DNA from: Lachnospiraceae bacterium
Lineage (GTDB): Bacteria; Bacillota; Clostridia; Lachnospirales; Lachnospiraceae
DNA length: 64,000 nucleotides
Assembly: GCA_017520425.1 (NCBI GenBank)
Contig: JAFXFO010000034.1
Location: 1 to 64,000 of the forward strand
Reading direction: 5' to 3'
Position numbers and translations under genes: made by a program. The notes under the pieces are model-generated. The model worked only from the letters and a program-made list of their open reading frames with translations. It was not told where the DNA came from and searched no databases. This document shows positions 52,704 to 60,957 of this stretch, in pieces. The stretch's first letter is position 1, and each line of letters opens with the position of its first letter.

Positions 52704-53880
52704 AACGGATTATAATCATACCATATACGCCTGCTATATTGCTTATATTGTGCAGGCAATCATAAATAATTTTGCTCCTTTGTTGTTTATCACCTTTGCT
52801 ACGGATTACCGATTGGGACTAAATCAGATTACCCTGATTACCACGGTGAATTTCCTGGTGCAATTATTGGTGGATTTAATATCGACGAAAGCCATTGATA
52901 AGGTGGGATATCGGCCGGCGCTTATGTTCGGGCATGGCTGTGCGGCAGTAGGACTCATAGGTATGGCTGTTTTGCCCGGGGCATTTGGGAACCCCTTTGC
53001 AGGGATTATGGTAGCTGTGGTATTGTATGCCATTGGCGGAGGATTGATGGAAGTGTTGGTAAGTCCTGTGGTAGAAGCCTGTCCCACCGAAAGGAAAGAG
53101 GCAGCCATGAGCTTGTTACATTCCTTTTATTGCTGGGGACATGTAGGAGTGGTATTGATATCTACTGCATTTTTTACAATTTTTGGTATGAGTCAATGGA
53201 AGATACTGGCCTGTGTTTGGGCGTTGGTTCCGCTCCTGAATATTTTCTATTTTGCTTTGGTGCCGATCTATCCGATTGTGGAGGAGCATGAAAAGCTGCC
53301 CTTAAGAAGCTTGTTGGTACATAAGACCTTTTGGCTGTTATTGGTGCTGATGGTATGCGCCGGAGCATCGGAGCTTGCTATGAGTCAGTGGGCCTCTGCT
53401 TTTGCGGAAGCCGGTTTGAAGGTGTCGAAGACGGTTGGGGATTTGGCTGGCCCCTGTGCTTTTGCAATATTGATGGGAACCTCCAGGGCGCTGTACGGAA
53501 AGTATAGTGAGAAGATACCTTTGATGAAGATGATGATGGGCAGTGCCGTTTTGTGTATGGTATGCTATTTGGTTACTTCATTGGCACAGAATCCGGTGGT
53601 CAGTCTGATAGGCTGTGCAGTCTGCGGATTTTCCGTGGGTATCTTTTGGCCGGGTACCTTTAGTGTGGCTGCTAAAAAGCTACCCGGTGGCGGAACTGCC
53701 ATGTATGCTTTGATGGCCCTGGCAGGAGATTTGGGCTGTTCTTCAGGACCTACGGTGGTGGGAATGGTGGCCAATGCATTTAGCGGTAAGCTCACATGGG
53801 GAATACTGTGTGCAATCCTGTTTCCCATCGTTATGTTATTAGGGTTATGGAGAATGAAGCATAAGCGGAATAGGGTTTGA
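52687..53880 (+). CDS. MFS transporter
   Basis: 397-residue 12-helix major facilitator. The loop-2 motif AIDKVGYRPALMFGHG fits the MFS signature (D..GRR type, degenerate), and PGTFSVAAKKLPGGGTAMYA is typical of sugar or fucose-permease-like members. Substrate unknown. It starts inside the SGNH hydrolase gene (17-base overlap) behind GGGAGAAG, so it may carry a product of that enzyme, but this is inference from position only. The MATE transporter follows after 28 bases. Confidence 0.88.
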   Translation: MIGKIRTDYNHTIYACYIAYIVQAIINNFAPLLFITFATDYRLGLNQITLITTVNFLVQLLVDLISTKAIDKVGYRPALMFGHGCAAVGLIGMAVLPGAFGNPFAGIMVAVVLYAIGGGLMEVLVSPVVEACPTERKEAAMSLLHSFYCWGHVGVVLISTAFFTIFGMSQWKILACVWALVPLLNIFYFALVPIYPIVEEHEKLPLRSLLVHKTFWLLLVLMVCAGASELAMSQWASAFAEAGLKVSKTVGDLAGPCAFAILMGTSRALYGKYSEKIPLMKMMMGSAVLCMVCYLVTSLAQNPVVSLIGCAVCGFSVGIFWPGTFSVAAKKLPGGGTAMYALMALAGDLGCSSGPTVVGMVANAFSGKLTWGILCAILFPIVMLLGLWRMKHKRNRV

Positions 53881-53908
53881 TGCATTTGCGGAATGGAGAT
53901 GAATGTAA

Positions 53909-55261
53909 TTGAAATTTATGAATTATGAAAAAGAGCATGTGAAGAAAGTCATACAAATTGCATGGCCGGCAGTGTTGGAATCCTTTTTTGTCGCCTTTGT
54001 GGGATTAGTGGATTCCCTGATGGTGAGTTCTCTCGGATCCGAAGCAGTGGCTTCGGTGGGGCTGACCACGCAGCCTAAATTTGTGGGATTGGCCATGTTT
54101 TTTGCGGTGAATGTATCCTTATCTGCCCTGGTGGCCCGACGAAAGGGTGAGAATAACCGGGAGGGTGCCAATCGTATCTTTTTGACGGCTTTGTGCTTTG
54201 TGATATTGGCGGCAATCATGATTAGTGTGTTGTTGGTGGTATTTGCAAGTCCCATTATGGAGCTTTGCGGTTCGGAGCCTGAGACCCATCAGGGAGCGGT
54301 GGAGTATTACCGTATCATTATGGGTGGTATGATATTTAACTGTATTCAGATGGGCATTAATTCGGCTCAGAGGGGCTGTGGTAATACAAAAATCACCATG
54401 CGTACAAATCTTGTGTCAAATACGGTGAATGTGATTTTTAACTATCTGCTGATCGGTGGACATTTCGGCTTCCCGGCGTTAGGAATCAAAGGCGCGGCAT
54501 TGGCTACAGTACTGGGTACTGTAGTGGCATGTGTGATGAGTATTTTGTCCGTTTGCGGAAAAGATACCTTTGTCAGCTTTGTATATATTGCGAAAGAAAA
54601 GATTAAACCTACTTTCAGTGCATTTGGAAATATTGTGAAAGTGGGATACAGTGTATTTGCGGAACAACTGCTTCTTCGAGTGGGATTTATGGCTACGGCT
54701 TTGATGGCGGCGAAGCAGGGAACGGATGCCATGGCAGCCCATCAGGTGGGTATGAATATTATGGGACTATCCTTTTCCTTCGGTGACGGTCTTCAGGCTA
54801 CTGCAGTGGCACTGATAGGATACAGTTTGGGCGCCAGGGACCCGGAGCTTGCGAAGAAATACGGTAGTATCTGCCGATATATCGGCGGGTGTATTTCTGT
54901 GGTGCTGGCAGTGCTGTATTTTGTGGGCGGCGGATTGCTTTACAGCTTGTTCTTTAAAGAGGAAGTTATCATAGCTTATGGTGTGGATATCATGAGGGTA
55001 ATCGGTCTTATTGTGGTATTGCAGATTTCCCAGGTAATCTATATGGGATGCTTAAGAGGTGCAGGAGATACCTTGTTTACTGCTATTGTATCCACCATCA
55101 GTGTAACCATTATGCGTACCGCAGGTTCTTTCTTTTTCTGTTATGTAATGGGATGGGGCATCGTCGGTATCTGGATGGGTGTGGTGGCAGACCAGGTGAC
55201 CCGACTGGTATTGGCCTCCGCCCGGTTTAAACGGGGTAAGTGGATGAGTATAAAGATATAG
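53909..55261 (+). CDS. MATE family efflux transporter
   Basis: 450-residue, 12-helix MATE (DinF/NorM-type) transporter that exports organic cations or drugs in exchange for H+ or Na+. Signatures: IAWPAVLESFFVAFVGLVDS, NSAQRGCGNTKITM, AAHQVGMNIMGLSFSFGDG and the mirrored second half RGAGDTLFTAI. The likely start is TTG 53909 (GGAG 10 bases upstream); ATG 53918 in frame is 20 bases from that site. It is transcribed with the MFS gene or alone. Substrate cannot be told. Confidence 0.92.
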   Translation: MKFMNYEKEHVKKVIQIAWPAVLESFFVAFVGLVDSLMVSSLGSEAVASVGLTTQPKFVGLAMFFAVNVSLSALVARRKGENNREGANRIFLTALCFVILAAIMISVLLVVFASPIMELCGSEPETHQGAVEYYRIIMGGMIFNCIQMGINSAQRGCGNTKITMRTNLVSNTVNVIFNYLLIGGHFGFPALGIKGAALATVLGTVVACVMSILSVCGKDTFVSFVYIAKEKIKPTFSAFGNIVKVGYSVFAEQLLLRVGFMATALMAAKQGTDAMAAHQVGMNIMGLSFSFGDGLQATAVALIGYSLGARDPELAKKYGSICRYIGGCISVVLAVLYFVGGGLLYSLFFKEEVIIAYGVDIMRVIGLIVVLQISQVIYMGCLRGAGDTLFTAIVSTISVTIMRTAGSFFFCYVMGWGIVGIWMGVVADQVTRLVLASARFKRGKWMSIKI

Positions 55262-55318
55262 CAGCGATTTTGCGAATAGGGATTTTAATCGTCTGGTATA
55301 TAGTTAAAGGAGTATAGA

Positions 55319-56038
55319 ATGAAGGAATTTTATTCCAGAACAGCCATGCTGTTAGGGGAAGAAGCTATAGAGAAGTTACAACAGTCAAGAGTGGCAGTAT
55401 TTGGTATCGGAGGCGTAGGCGGTTATGTGGTGGAAGCACTGGTGCGTGCCGGTATCGGAGCTATCGATATCATTGATAATGATGAGGTGTGTGAATCGAA
55501 CCTGAACCGTCAGATTATCGCTACAAGAGCAACCTTGGAGATGGCTAAGACAGACGCCATGGAAGCGCGTATCCATGACATCAATCCCGAGTGTAAAGTA
55601 AAGAAATATCAGTGCTTTTACCTGCCGGAAACTGCAGGGCAGTTCGATTTTAAGCACTATTCCTATGTGGTGGATGCTATTGATACGGTGACCGGCAAAA
55701 TACAATTGGTAATGCAGGCGGAAGAGGCCAAGGTCCCGATTATTAGTAGTATGGGCACAGGCAACAAGCTGAATCCTATGCAGCTGGAGGTGACAGATAT
55801 TTACAAAACCTCTGTATGCCCGTTGGCAAAGGTGATGCGCAGGGAATTAAAACAGAGAGGAATCAAGAAATTAAAGGTGGTATATTCCAAGGAGGAGCCA
55901 CGAACTCCCATAGCGCTATACAAAGAAGCTGTGACAAATGAAAAACGCAGAGCCACCCCGGGCTCCGTATCCTTTGTGCCATCCGTGGCGGGGCTTATTA
56001 TAGCGTCTGAAGTGATAAAGGATTTGACCGGAGTGTAG
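55319..56038 (+). CDS. tcdA: tRNA threonylcarbamoyladenosine dehydratase (TcdA)
   Basis: 239-residue E1-like enzyme that converts t6A37 in tRNA to the cyclic form. It shows the N-terminal FYSRTAMLLGEEAIEKL, the nucleotide-binding VFGIGGVGGYVVEALVRAGI and DNDEVCESNLNRQIIA with the adenylation Arg, and the later TPGSVSFVPSVAGLIIA. This group is distinguished from ThiF and MoeB by length and by the C-terminal RRATPGS region. ATG 55319 follows AAAGGAG. A 41-residue ORF begins one base after its stop codon, coupled to it. Confidence 0.93.
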   Translation: MKEFYSRTAMLLGEEAIEKLQQSRVAVFGIGGVGGYVVEALVRAGIGAIDIIDNDEVCESNLNRQIIATRATLEMAKTDAMEARIHDINPECKVKKYQCFYLPETAGQFDFKHYSYVVDAIDTVTGKIQLVMQAEEAKVPIISSMGTGNKLNPMQLEVTDIYKTSVCPLAKVMRRELKQRGIKKLKVVYSKEEPRTPIALYKEAVTNEKRRATPGSVSFVPSVAGLIIASEVIKDLTGV

Positions 56039-56039
56039 C

Positions 56040-56165
56040 ATGGAGACGGCAATTGACAGTAAATATTTTAAGCAGGCAGAGGATATTTTGTACGGTGAAC
56101 TATCAGTGGTGCTGGACATAGAACGTGACAGGGTGAGTCAATATATTGAGGCTCAGTTGGCATAG
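56040..56165 (+). CDS. 41-residue ORF coupled to tcdA
   Basis: ATG 56040 to TAG 56165 encodes 41 residues (METAIDSKYFKQAEDILYGE followed by a short amphipathic helix ending YIEAQLA). GGAG lies 6 bases before the ATG, within the last codons of tcdA, so translation could be coupled. The composition looks protein-like (alternating charge, no stops in a helical pattern), but I recognise no family. It may be a real microprotein or the remnant of a longer gene. The terminator at 56177 begins 11 bases later. Confidence 0.5.
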   Translation: METAIDSKYFKQAEDILYGELSVVLDIERDRVSQYIEAQLA

Positions 56166-56176
56166 TATTGGGTAAA

Positions 56177-56225
56177 GGGTTTTCGGGTTGAGACAATTAA
56201 AGTCTTAATCTGAAAACCTGTTTTA
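56177..56225 (+). terminator. Terminator after tcdA
   Basis: GGTTTTC (56178-56184) pairs with GAAAACC (56212-56218), and the inner TTGAGAC with GTCTTAA (one wobble), followed by TGTTTT. Confidence 0.72.
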
Positions 56226-56274
56226 GTTTGAAGAAATATGATATGAAAAAATAACGAAAAAATCCATTCAAGGA

Positions 56275-56303
56275 TTGCCGAAAATCCAAAGAACAGTTAT
56301 ACT
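56275..56303 (+). promoter_or_regulatory. Promoter of the TPR lipoprotein
   Basis: TTGCCG at 56275-56280, 17-base spacer, TATACT at 56298-56303. Confidence 0.75.
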
Positions 56304-56343
56304 AAAATAGAAACGGTCGTTTTTTGAAGATGGGGAAATGAAA

Positions 56344-57390
56344 ATGACGAAAAAGTGCAAAAGATTAGTGGTTTTATTGGCGTGTGCAGCTATCGGATGT
56401 GTGCTGTCGGGATGTGGTAGTAAGGAGAGTATTACCCAGGCCATGACGAAGATTAGTGAGCTGAATTATCAGGAAGCTTTGGAACTGTTTGAGACAGCAG
56501 AGGAAGCGGGCGAAAACGAGAAGTTGATTGCCAGAGGCAGAGGAATTGCCTATATGGGCATGACCCGCTATGATGAAGCGGAAGAATGGTTTCTGAAGGC
56601 TTTGGATTGCAGTGATGGGATTGTGGAGGATATGGATTATGATATTAATCTGTATCTGGCAGCCGTATATACCAAGCAGGAGAAGTACGCTAAAGCAGAA
56701 GAGATATATGATGCGATTTTGGCATTGGAGCCTAAGGAAGATAGTGTGAAGTTTTTGCGGGGGATTGCCCGCTTGAAATTGAATAAGTATGAAGAAGCCA
56801 AGGCTGATATGGACCAGGTGATTGCCAAAAATCCCAAGAACTATGAACAAATCATTGAGATATATGAAGCCATGGAAGCTGCCGGACATAAGGATGGCGG
56901 ACAGGGATATCTGACGGAAGCTTTGCAGAATTATGAGGACCAGATGAGCGACTATACCAAGGGACGTATGTATTTTTATATGGGCGAGTATCAAAAGGCC
57001 TATGTAGCTTTGGATAATGCGAAAAAAGAAGGTGGAGTGGAAGCTTATTTGTATCTGGGAATGGCTTATGAAGCTACCGGCGATTATAACTATGCTTCCA
57101 GCGTATACAATTCTTATCTGGCGAAAGAAGGGGATGATGCCCGGATTTACAATCAATTGGGGTTGTGCGAGATGAAGAAGGGTGAATACACCACTGCCCT
57201 GAACGCGTTTCAGTCCGGATTAAAGATAGAAGGAAATACCATGATGCAGTCCCTGCTTTATAATGAGATTGCAGCTTACGAGTACTTGGGTGATTTTGAG
57301 CAGGCCAAGGTGCTTATGAACAAGTATTTGAGCAAGTATCCGGATGATGAAAAGGCGCAACGCGAGGCGGGATTTTTGTCTACCCGATAA
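56344..57390 (+). CDS. TPR-repeat lipoprotein
   Basis: 348-residue lipoprotein. The signal peptide ends in a VLSGC lipobox; the mature part consists of about eight tetratricopeptide repeats (for example YAKAEEIYDAILALEPKEDS, YEEAKADMDQVIAKNPKNYE, YTTALNAFQSGLKIEGN), a scaffold for protein interaction on the outer face of the membrane. No catalytic domain is present. ATG 56344 (MTKKCKR) lies 8 bases after GGGG; ATG 56338 is too close. It has its own promoter, and pyrF is transcribed from a separate one. Confidence 0.88.
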   Translation: MTKKCKRLVVLLACAAIGCVLSGCGSKESITQAMTKISELNYQEALELFETAEEAGENEKLIARGRGIAYMGMTRYDEAEEWFLKALDCSDGIVEDMDYDINLYLAAVYTKQEKYAKAEEIYDAILALEPKEDSVKFLRGIARLKLNKYEEAKADMDQVIAKNPKNYEQIIEIYEAMEAAGHKDGGQGYLTEALQNYEDQMSDYTKGRMYFYMGEYQKAYVALDNAKKEGGVEAYLYLGMAYEATGDYNYASSVYNSYLAKEGDDARIYNQLGLCEMKKGEYTTALNAFQSGLKIEGNTMMQSLLYNEIAAYEYLGDFEQAKVLMNKYLSKYPDDEKAQREAGFLSTR

Positions 57391-57415
57391 GGGGTAATTT
57401 CTTGGACGGAAAGCA

Positions 57416-57444
57416 TTGACAAAGCAATAAGCTTTTACTATAAT
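57416..57444 (+). promoter_or_regulatory. Consensus promoter of pyrF
   Basis: TTGACA at 57416-57421, 17-base spacer, TATAAT at 57439-57444, a perfect sigma-A promoter. The transcript would start near 57451, so the two-hairpin element occupies its extreme 5' end. Confidence 0.9.
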
Positions 57445-57459
57445 ATGGAACGATAATGC

Positions 57460-57521
57460 GAAAAATCAAAGATTTTTCACTTCCTATTGGGGCAGTATCA
57501 CAAGCACGGCTTGTGATATGC
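57460..57521 (+). repeat. Dispersed two-hairpin element, copy before pyrF
   Basis: Hairpin 1: GAAAAATC / GATTTTTC (57460-57478, AAA loop). Spacer ACTTCCTATTGGG. Hairpin 2: GCA.TATCACAAGC, ACG loop, GCTTGTGATATGC (57492-57521, bulged G). Compared with 21924-21990 it is near identical, with loop changes and one compensatory pair change in hairpin 2, which supports conservation of an RNA structure. Confidence 0.85.
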
Positions 57522-57553
57522 ACGGGTATAAAATAGAAAAGGATGGGCAAAGC

Positions 57554-58477
57554 ATGATTAACAAATTAGTAGAAAAGATCAAAAAAACCAATGCACCGAT
57601 AGTAGTAGGTCTGGATCCGATGATGAAGTTTATTCCGGAACACATTAAAACTAAGGCGTTTGCAGAGTTTGGCGAGACCTTGGAAGGTGCCGCAGAAGCT
57701 ATCTGGCAGTACAATAAGGGATTGGTAGATGCGATTTATGATTTGATACCTGCAGTAAAGCCTCAGATTGCTATGTATGAGCAGTTCGGTATTCCCGGAT
57801 TGGTAGCTTTCAAGAAGACTGTGGATTACTGTAAGAGCAAAGGTCTGGTGGTAATCGGCGATGTGAAGCGTGGCGATATCGGTTCTACCTCGGAAGCTTA
57901 TGCAGTAGGACACTTGGGTAAGGTTCAGGTAGGCAGCAATTCTTTCTACGGATTTGATGAGGACTTTGTAACCATTAATCCATATATGGGAGCGGACAGT
58001 GTGCTTCCTTTTGTAAAGGTATGTAAGGAAGAAAAGAAAGGTCTTTTCATCTTAGTAAAGACTTCTAATCCCAGTAGCGGAGACTTCCAGGACAGATTGA
58101 TTGACGGTAAGCCCCTGTATGAGCATGTGGGTGAAAAGGTGGCTGAATGGGGTGCGGATCATATGGGAGATTCCTACAGCTACATCGGTGCCGTAGTAGG
58201 AGCTACATATCCGGAACAGGGTAAAATCTTACGTAAGGTAATGCCCAAGTCCTTTATTCTGGTGCCAGGTTATGGTGCACAGGGCGGTAAAGGTGCTGAT
58301 TTGGTACATTTCTTTGATGAAGATGGTCTGGGTGCTATCGTAAACTCTTCCAGAGGAATCATTGCGGCTTATCAGCAGGAGAAGTACGCTTCTTATGGTG
58401 ATACCGGCTATGCAGATGCGGCGAGAGCAGCAGTACTGGATATGAGAGAGGATATTGCCGGAGCATTGTGTAAGTAA
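57554..58477 (+). CDS. pyrF: Orotidine 5'-phosphate decarboxylase, type 2
   Basis: 307-residue OMP decarboxylase of the longer PyrF type (TIGR02127), the last step of UMP synthesis. The catalytic Lys/Asp array lies in VVIGDVKRGDIGSTSEAYA; IVVGLDPMMKFIPEHI, VTINPYMGADSVLPF and LVPGYGAQGGKGADL are conserved. No other pyr gene is adjacent. The start is ATG 57554 (MINKLVEK) after AAAGGATGGG; the upstream ATG at 57518 lies in the repeat element. Expression starts from a consensus promoter with the two-hairpin element in the leader, which may regulate it. Confidence 0.95.
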   Translation: MINKLVEKIKKTNAPIVVGLDPMMKFIPEHIKTKAFAEFGETLEGAAEAIWQYNKGLVDAIYDLIPAVKPQIAMYEQFGIPGLVAFKKTVDYCKSKGLVVIGDVKRGDIGSTSEAYAVGHLGKVQVGSNSFYGFDEDFVTINPYMGADSVLPFVKVCKEEKKGLFILVKTSNPSSGDFQDRLIDGKPLYEHVGEKVAEWGADHMGDSYSYIGAVVGATYPEQGKILRKVMPKSFILVPGYGAQGGKGADLVHFFDEDGLGAIVNSSRGIIAAYQQEKYASYGDTGYADAARAAVLDMREDIAGALCK

Positions 58478-58488
58478 ATAGAAATAAT

Positions 58489-58527
58489 AAACCGTAGCAT
58501 TCTTGCATGGGAAGGCTGCGGTTTTTT
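58489..58527 (+). terminator. Terminator after pyrF
   Basis: AAACCGTAGC (58489-58498) pairs with GCTGCGGTTT (58515-58524, one mismatch), followed by TTTT. Confidence 0.78.
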
Positions 58528-58543
58528 AAATAGGGAGAAGGAT

Positions 58544-60640
58544 ATGAAAAAGATTTACAGCAGTTTTGTATTTGGGGATATGTGCGCAGTATATCTGTTG
58601 GATACGGATACGCAGATTTGCGGTGTTACATTGGTACCACTGGGGTATGAGAATCAGCTGGATTTAGAGGGCTGGTGGAATATAGAACCCACAGTACAGG
58701 TGAAGTTTGTGGGGGAACCTTATCCGGATGGCTTTATTCACGGTCATTCCATGAAGAATAGTCTGATGTTGGGTGAGATTAAGTTTAAGGAGCAGTTGGT
58801 TGAGGGGGAGAATCCCTTGAGAATTACAACTATTTCCGAGGGAAATGGTATAGAGACCAGGCATATTCTGGAGTATGTACCGGGTGGCTTATCTCTGACC
58901 ATGTATTCACAAGTGATTTCCCATCGGGAGGAAGTGGCAGAGCTGGAGCTTTTCACATCTTACAATCTTTGTGCTTTTTCTTCCCTGGGTGGAGGGCTAC
59001 GGATGGAGGATTATGTGCTGCACCGTATGCTGAGTAAGTGGAGCATGGAAGGCAAGCTTCAAAGTGAGGAGTTCCTGGATCTGCATTTAGAGCCTGCGTG
59101 GCTTCGTATCGGTGCCAATAGTGTACGTTTCGGACAGGTGGGTTCCATGCCTGTGCGCCGCTATTTCCCCTGGATGATAGTCGAGGATAAGAAGTTTCAT
59201 TATAGTATCGGTATTCAACTTTCGCATCCTGCCAGCTGGCAAATGGAGGTCTATAATAAGGACGAGAGGATTGCTTTGTCAGGAGGATTAGCAGACAGAG
59301 AGTTTGGTCATTGGACCAAGAAATTGGTGAAGGGAGAGGTGTTTGAATCTCCTAAGGCCACGTTAACAGTGGCAAAGGAAGATGTGGAGGGTATCAGTTA
59401 TCGTCTTACCTCTGCCCAGTGGCCCAATCTGGAGCGGGTTCCGGAGGTGGAGAAGAGTCTTCCCATCATCTTTAATGAATATTGTACTACCTGGGGCAAT
59501 CCTTCCGAGGAAAATATGTTGAAAATCATTGATGCGCTGAAGGGGCGAGGCATTCAGTACTGTGTTATTGATGCAGGCTGGCATGTAAAGGATGGCAATG
59601 ACTGGTCCGATATCGGTGACTGGATAACCAATGAAAAGCTGTTCCCCAAGGGATTAAAGTATATAGCAGATAAGATTAAGGAGGCAGGAATGCTTCCCGG
59701 GATATGGTATGAGATGGAAGTGGTTGGTAAGGATTCGGAGGTGTTTAAGCAACCGGAGTATTTGCTTCACAGAGACGGTTATCCCTTGCAGACCTGTTTC
59801 AGACGTTTTCTGGATATGCGAAAAGATAGTGTGCAGGAATATCTGGAAGAAAGAGTGATTCATCAGTTGGAGGAATGGGGCTTTGATTATCTGAAGGTGG
59901 ATTATAATGATAATATCGGTATCGGCTGTGACGGTGCAGAGTCCCTTGGCGAAGGCCTTCGTCAGAATATGATGGCTTCTCAGGGCTTCTGGCGTAAGTT
60001 AGGCAAGAGACTTCCTAACCTGGTCATCGAGAACTGTTCTTCCGGTGGACATCGATTAGAGCCTTCTATGCAGGCTTTGGCAAGTATGGCATCCTTCTCC
60101 GATGCCCACGAATGGAAGGCTATACCGGTGATTGCAGCCAATGTGACAAGAGCTATATTGCCTGCACAGAGCCAAATCTGGGCGGTGCTTCGAAAGGATG
60201 ACGACAGTAAGCGCCTTCATTACTCACTGGCATGTACATTCTTGGGAAGAATGTGCCTTTCCGGCGATATTTATGACCTGTCGGAAGAACAGTGGGGAGT
60301 CGTAGAGAAGGCTATGAACTTGTATAAGAGGAGTGCCGTGGTGATAAAGTCCGGTCGTTCCTTCCGTTTTGGGCCTCATGTAAAGAGTTATAATCATTTG
60401 CAGGGTTGGCAGGCAGTATGCCGAAAGAGTGAGGATGGTACTCAGATGTTGGTAGTGCTGCACAGCTTTGAAAACTGTGGCGAATGTGTGACTGTTGATT
60501 TGCCGGCGGATGAAGCAGAAGGCTGGAAGCTGTCTGAAGTATTCGGCAGAGAGAACTTGCAGGTGGATGTACAAAACAATCAGCTTAGCGTGCAGGGCTT
60601 AGAAGAGTACGATGGGGTGGTTGGTCTGCTTACTTGTTAA
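58544..60640 (+). CDS. Divergent GH36-type glycosidase
   Basis: 698-residue glycosidase with the GH36 layout: an N-terminal beta-supersandwich (1-~300), a barrel, and a C-terminal beta domain. VIDAGWHVKDGNDW matches the DDGWF position; the nucleophile is likely Asp453 in YLKVDYNDNIGIG and the acid/base Asp520 in SFSDAHEW, with CSSGGHRLEPSM between. It differs strongly from the GH36 enzyme at 1965 (SSGGHR rather than SGGGARFD), so specificity may differ: alpha-galactoside, alpha-N-acetylgalactosaminide or another alpha-glycoside. It has no signal peptide. ATG 58544 follows GGGAGAAGG. Confidence 0.87.
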   Translation: MKKIYSSFVFGDMCAVYLLDTDTQICGVTLVPLGYENQLDLEGWWNIEPTVQVKFVGEPYPDGFIHGHSMKNSLMLGEIKFKEQLVEGENPLRITTISEGNGIETRHILEYVPGGLSLTMYSQVISHREEVAELELFTSYNLCAFSSLGGGLRMEDYVLHRMLSKWSMEGKLQSEEFLDLHLEPAWLRIGANSVRFGQVGSMPVRRYFPWMIVEDKKFHYSIGIQLSHPASWQMEVYNKDERIALSGGLADREFGHWTKKLVKGEVFESPKATLTVAKEDVEGISYRLTSAQWPNLERVPEVEKSLPIIFNEYCTTWGNPSEENMLKIIDALKGRGIQYCVIDAGWHVKDGNDWSDIGDWITNEKLFPKGLKYIADKIKEAGMLPGIWYEMEVVGKDSEVFKQPEYLLHRDGYPLQTCFRRFLDMRKDSVQEYLEERVIHQLEEWGFDYLKVDYNDNIGIGCDGAESLGEGLRQNMMASQGFWRKLGKRLPNLVIENCSSGGHRLEPSMQALASMASFSDAHEWKAIPVIAANVTRAILPAQSQIWAVLRKDDDSKRLHYSLACTFLGRMCLSGDIYDLSEEQWGVVEKAMNLYKRSAVVIKSGRSFRFGPHVKSYNHLQGWQAVCRKSEDGTQMLVVLHSFENCGECVTVDLPADEAEGWKLSEVFGRENLQVDVQNNQLSVQGLEEYDGVVGLLTC

Positions 60641-60652
60641 TATGTGTATTTT

Positions 60653-60695
60653 GGGTCCAAGGATTCCGTGAAAGGGGATTCTTGGACTTTATTTT
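60653..60695 (+). terminator. Terminator after the divergent GH36 gene
   Basis: GTCCAAGGATTCC pairs with GGGGATTCTTGGAC (one mismatch) around GTGAAA, followed by TTTATTTT. Confidence 0.78.
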
Positions 60696-60957
60696 AGGGA
60701 AAGAGAGTACGAAAGCCATGGATTGTTGTGGGGGGAGAAAATAAACTGAAAAAAACATGTAAACACTTCCAAATATACTACACAAAAAATGGTAAAAAAG
60801 TTAAATTCTGCATAACTCACAAAAACGAAAACAACTTAATCGATTTCGACTTTCGTAAAATTGAACATATTTCACAGAAATTAAAAAAGTGAAATTATGC
60901 TATTTACACAAAAGGTGTTAATGTGTTAAGCTTAGTTTCGAAAAGGAGGTATTTACT
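60696..60957 (+). promoter_or_regulatory. AT-rich control region of the xylanase
   Basis: About 260 very AT-rich bases upstream of the xylanase. TTTCAC (60870-60875) and GTGAAA (60889-60894) form a dyad. I find no confident -35/-10 pair; TATGCT near 60896 is a possible -10. The ribosome binding site AAAAGGAGG at 60941-60949 is strong. Regulation by carbon source would be expected but no catabolite site is clear. Confidence 0.45.
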
